From: JBMYQA01 sp049600855
GTDB taxonomy: Bacteria > Bacteroidota > Bacteroidia > Cytophagales > Flammeovirgaceae
Direction: 5' to 3'
Assembly (NCBI GenBank): GCA_049600855.1
Contig: JBMYQA010000038.1
Coordinates: 1-31,161 of the forward strand
DNA: 31,161 nt
Both the position numbers and the translations under genes were made by a program. The notes below the pieces were generated by a model. That model was not told the origin of the DNA, searched no databases, and worked only from the letters and a program-made list of their open reading frames with translations. This document shows positions 17,609-26,094 of this stretch, piece after piece (position 1 is the stretch's first letter; each line of letters starts with the position of its first letter).

Positions 17609-18067
17609 CAGTGTTTGTTAATTTAAGAGTCGCTTACTTATGAATGATTATTAATGTATAAATATAAATAGGGGTGCTTTTGTCAATGTTTTTATAAACT
17701 AATCAATTCTTCCTATTTGTTCAAGCAAAGCAGATGGACTTAACAGAACCTTCATATCGAATAAACAGTATAAAAAGGTAAATTATCGTACAAGTAAAAC
17801 AACTTCTAACTAGATTGTTGTATCTTAAATCACAAGAAAACACTATATAAGTAAAAGATTAGCAATAACTAGCCCCAATTGACTTGTTCTTTTCATCATC
17901 AAAATCACCTAAAAAATTAACCATAATCTCCATTATGCTAAATTTTTTACGCAATCTTGATAATAAAAATAACTACGTCTTAATGGAACCATTTATTGCT
18001 CATCTTTTACTAAGGGCAAAAACAGTTGCATTATTTAAAGAGTTTATCACACCACTAGCAATTAACT
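17609..18067. other. AT-rich divergent intergenic region
   Basis: These 459 bases separate the TonB-receptor gene and the TraB/GumN gene, which point away from each other. An 84-codon open frame that starts at 17884 overlaps the TraB gene and looks accidental. No clear promoter, RNA gene or repeat was found, apart from long A/T runs. Confidence 0.45.
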
Positions 18068-21000
18068 ATGAGAATTTTGAGAAAATTATTCCTATTACCA
18101 TTCCTCATTTTAGCCACTCAACTCCACGCACAATCTGATAAAAAAGAAGCTTACTCCTTATTGTGGGAAATTAGTGGGAATGGCTTAGAAAAAAACTCTT
18201 ATCTCTTTGGCACCATGCATGTAAGAGACCGCAGGGCTTTTGAGTTTTCCGATTCTGTGCTGGTCTATTTGGATCGAGCCGATATGTTTGCTTCAGAAAT
18301 CCATCCAGACTCCCTCATTTCAGGCAGATGGAGTGATGTATACTTTAATGAGCAGTATTTATCGGTAGAAAACGTACTTACTGACTCCTCGAAATTAGGC
18401 ATTGAAGCCTTAAAATATGAGCGTCCTTTACTCCTTCAGGCCCTGCTCACCCGTTCTCAACCTCAAGATGATGATAAACCCACTTTTGTAGATGCCTACT
18501 TATTCAATTTAGCGCGTATCCAAAATAAACCCACTTTTGGACTAGAAAGTATCCAAGAACAATTTGGCATTTCTTACGAAGAAGAATACCTGATTGAACC
18601 CAATTATTCGTTTAACTTTCTCTTTTATAATAAAAAGGGATACGATATGATTGAGCTTTATCAGCAAGGCAATATTTACGATATTGATACCCTCATGAAT
18701 TCCACCATGTCGGAAGGCTATCATTATGTATTACTTGGGAAGCGTAATATTCATATGGCCAATCGGATGGAAAAACACATGCGTAAGGGTTCCATTTTTG
18801 TGGCAGTTGGCACAGCACATTTACCTGGAAAAGATGGCATGATTCAATTGCTGAAAGACAAAGGATATACCCTCAGAAAAGTAACTCCTTCTTTTGAGCA
18901 TCAAATTGCGGCGAACTATAAAGAGAAGAAAGCGGATCAGCAATGGTACGAATTTCAATTGCCACAACATGGTTACCGTGTACACATGCCCGCAAAACCC
19001 CACAGCACTGCCGAAAAGGAAGGGTATTTTAAGATTCATCAATACCCAGATGTAGGCACCAACGATGTATATACCACCTATTGCCTCGATTATAGCCACC
19101 TCAATCAGCCCTTTTCTGAAAAAGAACTAGAGCGAAAAATCATCATTTCATTACTGCAATCTGCCGATAGCAATAAGTTTGAAGGGAAGCAACCGATCGA
19201 AGTAGCCGGCGTGAAAGGCATTGAGGCCAAAATCAAAAAATCCGATGGGCGTTATTTTCGCGCACGACTCTACTATCCGCCTCAAAAAGTTATTGTGCAA
19301 CTGCTCACCTGCGAAGAAGAAAAGCTATATGGCATTGATGCCGAACGTTATTTCAACTCTTTTCAACTATTAGAAAAACAAGCCTATACCGAAGTAGCAT
19401 CAAAGGGTGTTCAGGTGAATAGTGAAGCTGGCGCATTTTCGGTCACCTTCCCGCGTAACCCGATGTACGTCTTAACTTCTGAGGATATTCCAAAACACGA
19501 GGATGAATTCACGTATAAATATCATTTATTCATCAATCAGAATATTCCCACAGGAAACGAGTTTACCATTCGATATAACGATAATCCCTTAGGTTATTTA
19601 CATCGAGACGATTCGCTCATCATCAGTGAAGGGAAGATGAATCATTTTTGGTTTCGAAATGATACCACATACAACCTTTCCCTTAGAGATTATCCAGGGA
19701 AAGCCTATCACTACCGCGATGGGAAAATTCGAGAGCAAGTATACGTTCGAGGAAATCGTGTATATTCTGTATCTGCGAAAGTATACGATAATCAAGATTC
19801 CATGGCATTGGAACAGTTTTTTGATTCCTTTCAATTCACAGATTATGCCCCCAGTACCTTCGTGACGCATCATGCGAAAGCTGATGGCTTTGAGGCGGAG
19901 TTTCCACAAACACCCACCATTTCCAACGATACCTTACTCAAAAAGTATGGACGCTACCGAGGGATTGACTACATCAAAGAATACCGTGCAAGTGATCCTA
20001 ACAATGGCAATGCTTATTACATCAAAATCAATAAACTATCTGATTATTACTATTCGCCCAATGCCGACTCACTTTTTCAAAGTATTGTGGAGCATTACAT
20101 CACAGCGGAGGATCAAATCGTTTCGCAAACGGCATTCAAACAACAAGGAGTAATTGGAAAGGATTTCTTTATTGAGCAACATGCCGTAAATGTCAAACTG
20201 CGCTTACGCATCTTCTTAAAAAATCGGGAGGTATATGTACTAGCGGCTTACCTTGCGCATGAGAGTCTAGCTCATACCAACGCCCAAAACTTTTTTGAGC
20301 AGTTTCATTGGGAGAAAGATCCAGAAGAATCCATTGAGGCTGATTTATTTGAGCCTAAAGCCACTCAATTATTAGCAGATATTCATCATACCGATTCCAT
20401 TACACGCTTTCGAGCAAGGAAAGCCCTCGCATTCTATGATTTTCAAGAGAAGCACATTGATGCGATTTTATCTGCACTGAGAAACACTTATGCCGACGAT
20501 CAGAAACATTATGGCAATACACGCTCACGATTGATTCGATTATTTCGTCAGATTGATTCGCCACAGCTCGTTGAGCAATTAGAAGAAAGTTTTCAAGCAG
20601 TGACTCCCTATGCCAACTTACAAGCTACGGTGTTGCGCGAGTTGACGGGCATTGGTAACGAAGAAGCATTAACCGCTTTCTTCAAATTAGCCAATCAAAT
20701 GCCAACGGATACTGAAAGCTTGCCTTATCAGTACTACATGTTTGAGCCTTTCTTTGATTCGTTGGCATTAAGTAAAAAGCATTATGGAGCATTAATAGAT
20801 TTGGCAAAACAAGGACTTTTCCAAGCCGAAATTTTCCGACTTTCCTCTGAGCTGCTGTTGCAAGACTCCACGATGTTTGCGTTTTTAGGGAACTACCAAA
20901 CCGATTTTCACCAGCTACTAGACGCAAAGATTGTGGCGTATAATAAAGCAAGTACGGAGGAAGAAAGGGATCGCATTTTAGGCCCACTGCCTAACCTGAT

Positions 21001-21547
21001 TCAATTGGTAGAAGATTTGGGTAATGGTGCCAATTTGGTTGATTTGATGGATGATTTAGCCGATGTAGAGGAACCGTTACTACAGGAAAAAGCCATTTAC
21101 ATTTTACTCTCGAATGGGCAAAAAGTACAAAAGCGTAACTTAGAACAGTTGCAAAACCATTTACCCGAATGGTACAGCTTATTAAAAAAATTACACCAGC
21201 ATAATTTGCTAGGACTCATTCCTGCTAAATACATTTCTCAAACCAAAATTGCAAAAGCAGCTTTTCATCAATACCTCCAAGAGCAAGAAAGTGCTCCTGA
21301 AGTAGTCGAATTTATAAAGACTGAAAAGCTCCGATATCAAGGCAAGGATGTAAATGTGTATGTGTACAAATTTAAGTTTGATGCAGAAGATGAAGCTTGG
21401 CATTTGGGAATTTGTGGCCCACAGCCTTTGGACGCACATCAGTATGATTTTAGTAATGAGTTTACCAGCATTAGCTGGCAAGACTATGAAGAAAGCATGC
21501 TCGACACCCAAATCAATCGCTTAGTATACCGTTTAAAGTATCGTTAA
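18068..21547 (+). CDS. Exported TraB/GumN-family protein with three tandem domains and a helical C-terminal region
   Basis: The protein has 1159 residues. Signal peptide 1-22 ends in LHAQ. A TraB/PrgY/GumN domain (about 30-290) has the two family motifs: FGTMHV with H51 and VAVGTAHLPG with H251, the likely metal-binding pair. Three similar domains of about 152 residues follow. Each opens with a strand ending in a Pro motif: YRVHMPAKP from 303, AFSVTFPRNP from 456 and FEAEFPQTP from 608. They resemble PsbP/Mog1-like domains. Residues from about 755 to 1070 are helical, with a HEAT-like look. Ordinary GumN-type proteins are about 290-350 residues long, so this is a large extension. It probably acts in the periplasm or at the outer membrane. 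TraB-domain members include putative metalloproteases, but activity here is not established. Confidence 0.85.
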   Translation: MRILRKLFLLPFLILATQLHAQSDKKEAYSLLWEISGNGLEKNSYLFGTMHVRDRRAFEFSDSVLVYLDRADMFASEIHPDSLISGRWSDVYFNEQYLSVENVLTDSSKLGIEALKYERPLLLQALLTRSQPQDDDKPTFVDAYLFNLARIQNKPTFGLESIQEQFGISYEEEYLIEPNYSFNFLFYNKKGYDMIELYQQGNIYDIDTLMNSTMSEGYHYVLLGKRNIHMANRMEKHMRKGSIFVAVGTAHLPGKDGMIQLLKDKGYTLRKVTPSFEHQIAANYKEKKADQQWYEFQLPQHGYRVHMPAKPHSTAEKEGYFKIHQYPDVGTNDVYTTYCLDYSHLNQPFSEKELERKIIISLLQSADSNKFEGKQPIEVAGVKGIEAKIKKSDGRYFRARLYYPPQKVIVQLLTCEEEKLYGIDAERYFNSFQLLEKQAYTEVASKGVQVNSEAGAFSVTFPRNPMYVLTSEDIPKHEDEFTYKYHLFINQNIPTGNEFTIRYNDNPLGYLHRDDSLIISEGKMNHFWFRNDTTYNLSLRDYPGKAYHYRDGKIREQVYVRGNRVYSVSAKVYDNQDSMALEQFFDSFQFTDYAPSTFVTHHAKADGFEAEFPQTPTISNDTLLKKYGRYRGIDYIKEYRASDPNNGNAYYIKINKLSDYYYSPNADSLFQSIVEHYITAEDQIVSQTAFKQQGVIGKDFFIEQHAVNVKLRLRIFLKNREVYVLAAYLAHESLAHTNAQNFFEQFHWEKDPEESIEADLFEPKATQLLADIHHTDSITRFRARKALAFYDFQEKHIDAILSALRNTYADDQKHYGNTRSRLIRLFRQIDSPQLVEQLEESFQAVTPYANLQATVLRELTGIGNEEALTAFFKLANQMPTDTESLPYQYYMFEPFFDSLALSKKHYGALIDLAKQGLFQAEIFRLSSELLLQDSTMFAFLGNYQTDFHQLLDAKIVAYNKASTEEERDRILGPLPNLIQLVEDLGNGANLVDLMDDLADVEEPLLQEKAIYILLSNGQKVQKRNLEQLQNHLPEWYSLLKKLHQHNLLGLIPAKYISQTKIAKAAFHQYLQEQESAPEVVEFIKTEKLRYQGKDVNVYVYKFKFDAEDEAWHLGICGPQPLDAHQYDFSNEFTSISWQDYEESMLDTQINRLVYRLKYR

Positions 21548-21579
21548 CTGTACGTTAGCTCACTTTCAAGCATCTTATC

Positions 21580-21622
21580 AACTTCTCATTGAAAGTCATG
21601 TTACTTGTAATGAGAAGTTTTA
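21580..21622 (+). terminator. Hairpin terminator after the TraB/GumN gene
   Basis: A perfect 11-bp stem AACTTCTCATT (21580-21590) and AATGAGAAGTT (21609-21619) encloses an 18-nt loop and is followed by TTTACGTTT. It lies 33 bases after the stop codon. The T-run is short, so it is a moderate terminator. Confidence 0.6.
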
Positions 21623-21682
21623 CGTTTACCGTTAAAGTGGTATATTGTTATTCATTAGGCTTATGCACCAAACTCATGACTT

Positions 21683-22168
21683 ATGAAATACGTATTTTAC
21701 TTCCTTTGCATCACATTACTCAGTGGTTGTGCCCCAAACTCTTCTCCTACTGTTGATAAAGCTCAAGAAAAAGAAGCCATTTGGAACGCGGTAAAACAAT
21801 ATGCTACGCTTATGCAACAAGGCAAATATGCGGAAGCGCTTCACAGCATGTTTCCTTCCGAATACATCGTTGTGAATGCCAAAGGTTATCAAACTACCTA
21901 TGCCGATACGGTTGCCAAGCGGTCAATGCAATACCTGCAAGCCTATCAAGTGCGTTATGAGACGTTTGAGCCCCTACCCGATCCCATCATCGAAATTTCA
22001 GAAGCTGGCGACATGGCCTATGCCATTGCCCAAATTAAAATGGAGATTGTTTCCGTAGATACTGCGGGCAATGAACAACGCGAAGAGCGTTTACCTACTT
22101 TTTTTGCAGCATTAAAGAAGAAAAATGGCAAATGGGAGATTGCCGTAAGCTCGCAATATCGAGAATAA
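21683..22168 (+). CDS. Lipoprotein with NTF2/SnoaL-like domain
   Basis: The protein has 161 residues. The start is a type II signal peptide, with lipobox LLSG-C16 followed by a flexible NSSPTVDK linker. The body (about 28-161) has the helix-helix-sheet pattern of an NTF2/SnoaL-type cone: AIWNAVKQYATLMQQGKYAEAL, then strands including AYAIAQIKMEIVS and FFAALKKKNGKWEIAVSSQY. Such periplasmic domains bind small ligands or partner proteins and are often not catalytic. It lies after the TraB gene with its own upstream region of about 135 bases. Confidence 0.85.
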   Translation: MKYVFYFLCITLLSGCAPNSSPTVDKAQEKEAIWNAVKQYATLMQQGKYAEALHSMFPSEYIVVNAKGYQTTYADTVAKRSMQYLQAYQVRYETFEPLPDPIIEISEAGDMAYAIAQIKMEIVSVDTAGNEQREERLPTFFAALKKKNGKWEIAVSSQYRE

Positions 22169-22471
22169 TCGCGCTCCTATTCCACATGGAATGCAGCGAA
22201 AACGCATACAAAGTTTAATTTATAGAAAACGTTATATGAATTATAAATTAATAAAAACAAAAGTCACCTTCCTGTAGTTAGCATTAAGAGCGTAAAGCTC
22301 TGGCTTAATATTTGAAGCATAAATGCCAAGAAACAGCCAATTCTATCAAGTATTGTAAGGTTTTTGACCAGAATCCTATGTCATCTTACAAAGATTTTGT
22401 ATTATTGTAAACTGTTTATTTGCTCAAGCGGTTATAGGAAGGTAGGTCTTATTATTTTTTCATGTGAGCCC
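22169..22471. other. Intergenic region with AT-rich inverted repeats
   Basis: These 303 bases separate the lipoprotein and ArsR genes. They contain a perfect 10-bp inverted repeat at 22215-22251 and a small hairpin AGAGC-GTAAA-GCTCT near 22288-22302. A frame open from TTG 22364 only extends the ArsR protein with unconvincing sequence. Nothing else is seen. Confidence 0.45.
22215..22251. repeat. Perfect 10-bp AT-rich inverted repeat
   Basis: TTAATTTATA (22215-22224) and TATAAATTAA (22242-22251) are exact inverted copies, with a 17-base spacer. It could be a weak terminator for the lipoprotein gene or an operator. Confidence 0.45.
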
Positions 22472-22861
22472 ATGCGATTAAAACATTTCAATCTCCAGTT
22501 AGGAACTCAGATTCTAAAATCATTCAGTGATGAATCCCGAATACGAATTATGCATCTGTTATACAAAAATAAAGAGATGTGTATTTCAGATATTGAAATG
22601 GTATTAAACTTTACGCAAACAAAGACCTCTCGACACTTGATCTATTTAAAAAATGCGGGCTTAGTTTCTTTCCGAAGAGTAGATCAATGGACATATTATT
22701 CCATTAAAGAAGAAGTTGCTGATTTTGTAGAATACCTTTATTCCTACCTCGATAAAGATACGCAACTCCAGAAAGATTTAGAAGCATACAAAACCCTTTA
22801 CAATAACGGGCAACTTGCGGTGTGTAAACTGCACAACAAAAAGTGGGAATACCACTTTTAA
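22472..22861 (+). CDS. ArsR-family winged-helix regulator
   Basis: Counted from ATG 22472 the protein has 129 residues. A TTG at 22364 would add 36 residues outside the ArsR pattern. ILKSFSDESRIRIMHLL opens the winged-helix domain, and the helix-turn-helix is IEMVLNFTQTKTSRHLIYLK. The wing is SFRRVDQWTYYSI. C37 lies at the site that in metal-sensing ArsR proteins is ELCVCDL, but only one of the two cysteines is present (EMCISDI). C118 sits near the C-terminal CKLHNKKWEYHF. A metal or thiol sensor using C37 and C118 is possible, but the classical site is missing. It lies 143 bases before the ROK-like gene on the same strand. Confidence 0.87.
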   Translation: MRLKHFNLQLGTQILKSFSDESRIRIMHLLYKNKEMCISDIEMVLNFTQTKTSRHLIYLKNAGLVSFRRVDQWTYYSIKEEVADFVEYLYSYLDKDTQLQKDLEAYKTLYNNGQLAVCKLHNKKWEYHF

Positions 22862-23004
22862 CAGCGTACCTTTTCCCTACTACATTCCTTTTCAATTTTC
22901 GACCCAATGTGCAAACGTTGGCTTTGGAATTCCCAATCCTTTTTTGGTTCTTAGCATATAGGATTAACATCACCTTAAAATAAGTAATCAAAAAGTCCCA
23001 TTCC

Positions 23005-23871
23005 ATGTCAAAGATTGCACTCAGTATTTATTTAAAGCCCACTTTTTGCTGCATTGGATTTGTTAATGAGGAGGGAAACTGTTTAGGAAGTGAGGAATTT
23101 GAAGGAAATGCATTTACCGCCGCAGAACTTATCCCAATTTGTGAGCAACTTCAAACCACCTTTAAAGTGGTCACTTTTCATACCATTGGTTTAGTAGTTA
23201 CTGAGGCTGTTGAGGACGAGCACTTATCCACAAAGTTAGCAGACTATTTTCAGGCACCAGTGCATGTACAACGATCAGGATCAGCCCTCGCTGCTTATGA
23301 ACATAAATGGGGACATGCTACTGAAGAGGCAAACTTTATGGCGATTACCATTCATTCTTCCATTGATGGAGGTATTATACTAAATGGCCAAGCTGCCCAA
23401 GGAAATCAAGGACTTGCAGGTTCGATCGCTCACTTACAAGTACATACTGCTGGTTATGAAGGCACTACTTTAGGGGAACACCTTTCTCAAGAAGGCTTAA
23501 CACGAATGGCATTACGCGTGTTGGCAAACTCAACAAAAGACAGCAGTTTACGCACACATACACCACAAGCCCTCACAGCTACTACCATTATTGAAGCGGC
23601 ACTTGCACAAGATGAGCTGGCAAATCATGCCATTAAACAATTAGGAGTCATCTTAGGACTAAAACTATCTGACATGGTTACCTATTTCAGTCCCAAATAC
23701 TTTATCATCAGCTCATTTTCAAAAGCATTTTCTGACTTGTTGGTGAAAGCCGCTGCTCCCATCATGGAAGCCAATCTATTAGCCATTTTTAAGGGCAAAA
23801 TTGATATACTTACCTCAAAATCAGAAGGAGCGCAACAACTCGTCTTACAGGCTGGAGCAGCAGCATTTTAA
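23005..23871 (+). CDS. ROK-fold protein with degenerate active site
   Basis: This 288-residue protein matches ROK-type sugar kinases/repressors mainly through GGIILNGQAAQGNQGLAGSI (122-141), the ROK signature region. Three key features are missing. The N-terminal phosphate motif DxGGT is not seen (ALSIYLKPTFCCIGFV instead). The catalytic Asp of the ENDANAAALGE-type segment is replaced by a serine (VQRSGSALAAYEH, S91). The zinc site after IAHLQV (H143) has no CxCGxxGC cysteines. It is therefore probably a non-catalytic ROK relative that binds a sugar or acts as a scaffold. There is no N-terminal helix-turn-helix. It may form an operon with the ArsR gene upstream. Confidence 0.7.
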   Translation: MSKIALSIYLKPTFCCIGFVNEEGNCLGSEEFEGNAFTAAELIPICEQLQTTFKVVTFHTIGLVVTEAVEDEHLSTKLADYFQAPVHVQRSGSALAAYEHKWGHATEEANFMAITIHSSIDGGIILNGQAAQGNQGLAGSIAHLQVHTAGYEGTTLGEHLSQEGLTRMALRVLANSTKDSSLRTHTPQALTATTIIEAALAQDELANHAIKQLGVILGLKLSDMVTYFSPKYFIISSFSKAFSDLLVKAAAPIMEANLLAIFKGKIDILTSKSEGAQQLVLQAGAAAF

Positions 23872-23892
23872 TTCATGCACTTGCGTGATTGA

Positions 23893-24879
23893 TTATTTCT
23901 CACATGCCAAACTCAGCATCTTCTTCCGATCAAAACTTCGGAATCGGAACGGCATTTTCTGGATCATGGTCATCCAGTTTTGTACTGATCGGGGAAAAGT
24001 GACCGTCTTTCCATTGCGATGTTCGAAGATGAGTGCATCGTCCCGATCGCTAAAATAGGCATCACTAAATTTACCAAAGTCAATCTTATGGATTTTACCG
24101 CCTACATGAACTTCAAAGCCCAACGAGCTCATTTGCTCAATACGCGCATTCGCTTTAAAGGTGACATTGGCTGTTAACGCTTCTTCATCACGTTGGTAAC
24201 GCAAGTTTTCAGAAGTATATTGACTCCCACTTGCTTCTGCCAAGATTTTTTGCAATAACGCCTGATCAGATAGTTGAGGGGAGCTTTCATAACTTTCCAC
24301 TTCATAGCGGGTTTTCGCTTCAACTGAAGGAGTATTTTTCATCTCTTCTACAGCTGTCGTTTTGGGCTCAAGCGAATCTGCTTCAACTTCTTCTAATTCC
24401 GATATTTCTTCGGAGTCTTCAGCTGAACTATTCCCCATAAACTTTGCGCGCATCTGATTAATTTCTGATACCAGCTCTTTGGCTTCATCATAATCTATGC
24501 CTGTCAGTTCAGAAAAATCCTCAGTAGTCTCGCTGTCTTTTGTATCCTCAATTTTCATATTCGAAAAATCACCAAAGTCTTCTGGAATTCCATCCATCAA
24601 CGCATTCCAATTGGCATAGGTGTTAGGGAATATCTCATCAGCCAAATTTTTATAAATGAGTAAAATCCCCGCCTGATCTCCCATTTGACGAATTTCCTTC
24701 AGGTTCGACCAATACACATGACTTCCTGATAAGTGATCATTATCAAATATCACAAAGCCATTGTCATCGATTTCCTTAATTAAGCCAGTAGCCGTAATTA
24801 TGCCCATTTCTTCTTTGCTGATGGGCACATTGAGAATGGTAGGGTAGCGTAGTACGTGATTTCCTTGAGGTTTTGCCAT
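23893..24879 (-). CDS. Unknown protein with acidic central linker
   Basis: This 328-residue protein has no signal peptide or membrane helix. Residues 1-105 look globular (YPTILNVPISKEEMG, then VIFDNDHLSGSHVYWSNL). Residues about 108-210 are strongly acidic and probably disordered, rich in Glu, Asp and Ser. Residues about 225-328 form a second globular part (SSLGFEVHVGGKIHKIDFG, ending with RSVQNWMTMIQKMPFRF). I do not recognise the family. It converges with the ROK-like gene, with 21 bases between them. Confidence 0.72.
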   Translation of the reverse strand: MAKPQGNHVLRYPTILNVPISKEEMGIITATGLIKEIDDNGFVIFDNDHLSGSHVYWSNLKEIRQMGDQAGILLIYKNLADEIFPNTYANWNALMDGIPEDFGDFSNMKIEDTKDSETTEDFSELTGIDYDEAKELVSEINQMRAKFMGNSSAEDSEEISELEEVEADSLEPKTTAVEEMKNTPSVEAKTRYEVESYESSPQLSDQALLQKILAEASGSQYTSENLRYQRDEEALTANVTFKANARIEQMSSLGFEVHVGGKIHKIDFGKFSDAYFSDRDDALIFEHRNGKTVTFPRSVQNWMTMIQKMPFRFRSFDRKKMLSLACEK

Positions 24880-25023
24880 AATAAATTTGTGTTTAATAAT
24901 GCTTCGTTGTTCTAAAGATGAAATTTATTTTTGAATACAGCAACTCATTCCTGCGTGTCTTTTTCTATTTTGTAGGATCAAAATCCTTTTCTGTTAGCCA
25001 AGTTCTACACTAAATTGAATCAC

Positions 25024-25806
25024 ATGAAAGCCAAGTATGATAAAATAGGGATTCATTACAATCAAACTCGGACAGCTGATCCTTACCTCCTAAGCCGATT
25101 ATACGAGTTACTGGAACCAACTGCCAGCGGTACTTATATCGATATCGGTTGTGGGACGGGGAATTACACCATTCCCTTAGCAGAAAAAGGACATCGTTTC
25201 ATCGGCATTGATCCGTCCGAAGAAATGCTAGAAAAAGCCAAAAAGCGGACAGGAAGTATTCAATGGCTACAAGGTGTAGCAGAAGCGATCCCGTTACAAG
25301 ATCATACTGCGGATGGGCTTATAGCTAGTTTGACCATTCATCACTGGACGGATTTAGCCAAAGGCATTCAAGAATTACATCGAATACTCAAACCAGCAGG
25401 CAAGCTCGTCATTTTTACCGCTACTCCCCAACAGATGGAAGGGTATTGGCTCAACCATTACTTCCCACAAATGCTGGCCGACTCCATAAACCAAATGCCC
25501 AATTTTGAATTGATCGAGCAGTGTATGCATCAAGTCGGTTTTAAGCATGTAGTAAGCGAAAAGTATTTCATCAAGCACGATTTGCAAGATCATTTCTTAT
25601 ATGTAGGCAAACACCGCCCACAACTCTACCTCAGTCCACAGATTCGAAATGGAATTTCCTCTTTTGCGGCTTTAGCCAATGCAGAAGAAGTAAAAATTGG
25701 TTTAGCTCGGTTGGAAAAAGACATGGCTTCAGGGAAAATTGAGGAAGTAATTGCTTCCTATAAAAATGAAGATGGAGACTATTTATTTCTAGTAGCAAAA
25801 AAGTAA
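25024..25806 (+). CDS. Class I SAM-dependent methyltransferase
   Basis: Counted from ATG 25024 the protein has 260 residues, while TTG at 25015 would add three. The SAM-binding motif I is DIGCGTG at 40-46, followed by the acidic residue D63 in GIDPSEEML (the adenosine-ribose contact). LKPAGKLVIF is the post-motif strand. It belongs to the UbiE/Methyltransf_11-type superfamily. Members act on small molecules, lipids or tRNA, and the substrate cannot be inferred here. It is the last host-type gene before the tRNA. Confidence 0.88.
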   Translation: MKAKYDKIGIHYNQTRTADPYLLSRLYELLEPTASGTYIDIGCGTGNYTIPLAEKGHRFIGIDPSEEMLEKAKKRTGSIQWLQGVAEAIPLQDHTADGLIASLTIHHWTDLAKGIQELHRILKPAGKLVIFTATPQQMEGYWLNHYFPQMLADSINQMPNFELIEQCMHQVGFKHVVSEKYFIKHDLQDHFLYVGKHRPQLYLSPQIRNGISSFAALANAEEVKIGLARLEKDMASGKIEEVIASYKNEDGDYLFLVAKK

Positions 25807-25811
25807 GTAAT

Positions 25812-25840
25812 ACTCAGCTATTTTTTTCAACTCAGCTATT
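25812..25840 (+). repeat. 11-bp direct repeat before the tRNA promoter
   Basis: ACTCAGCTATT occurs at 25812-25822 and again at 25830-25840, an 18-base period. The second copy overlaps the -33 element of the tRNA promoter. It may be chance or a small tandem duplication. Confidence 0.4.
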
Positions 25841-25869
25841 TGAAATTAAGAATCTATCCTCTATACTTG
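25839..25869 (+). promoter_or_regulatory. Promoter of the tRNA-Leu gene
   Basis: TTTG (25839-25842), a 19-base spacer and TATACTTG (25862-25869) fit the Bacteroidota promoter, with one mismatch in the -7 element. Transcription would start near 25876. The leader then contains the small hairpin CTGTTT/AAACAG (25875-25888). Confidence 0.6.
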
Positions 25870-25903
25870 CAGTCCTGTTTAAAAACAGCAGGGTTTACCT
25901 CAA

Positions 25904-25987
25904 GCCCAGGTGGCGGAACTGGTAGACGCGTTGGTCTCAAACACCAATGGTAGCAATACCGTGCCGGTTCGATTCCGGCCCTGGGTA
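25904..25987 (+). tRNA. tRNA-Leu (anticodon CAA)
   Basis: The acceptor arms GCCCAGG (25904-25910) and CCTGGGT (25980-25986) pair with one G-U, and A25987 is the discriminator. The anticodon stem TTGGT/ACCAA carries loop CTCAAAC, with anticodon CAA at 25938-25940, which reads UUG. The T arm is GCCGG/CCGGC with loop TTCGATT. A long variable arm (class II) follows the anticodon stem, as expected for leucine. CCA is not encoded. A recombinase gene follows at once, so this tRNA is the likely integration site. Confidence 0.97.
25960..25987 (+). other. Candidate attL core within the tRNA 3' end
   Basis: Tyrosine recombinases encoded just downstream of a tRNA commonly integrate into its T-arm/3' end and rebuild the gene, as is known for many elements. 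The T arm and 3' acceptor here (GGTTCGATTCCGGCCCTGGG) would be the duplicated core. No second copy is present in the window, so the boundary is inferred. Confidence 0.35.
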
Positions 25988-26053
25988 CTTTTTTACGTTT
26001 TTCGATCATTAACATACGTATTTAGCCTGTTTAGGGCATTTTTTTCACCGAGG

Positions 26054-26074
26054 TTGTTTCACATTTGTTTCACA
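26054..26074. repeat. Two direct repeats with 11-bp period before the integrase
   Basis: TTGTTTCACA occurs at 26054-26063 and 26065-26074, one helical turn apart. The position between the attachment site and the integrase start suits an arm-type integrase site or a binding site of a regulator. Confidence 0.45.
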
Positions 26075-26094
26075 CCTCCTAAATCGTAGTGTTA

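Noticed and set aside
17884..18138. 84-codon frame upstream of the TraB gene
   Set aside because: It overlaps the signal peptide of the TraB protein in another frame, and its sequence is what AT-rich non-coding DNA gives.
22364..22471. 36-residue N-terminal extension of the second ArsR protein from a TTG
   Set aside because: The ArsR pattern begins at ATG 22472. The extension has no conserved character and would use a rarer start codon.
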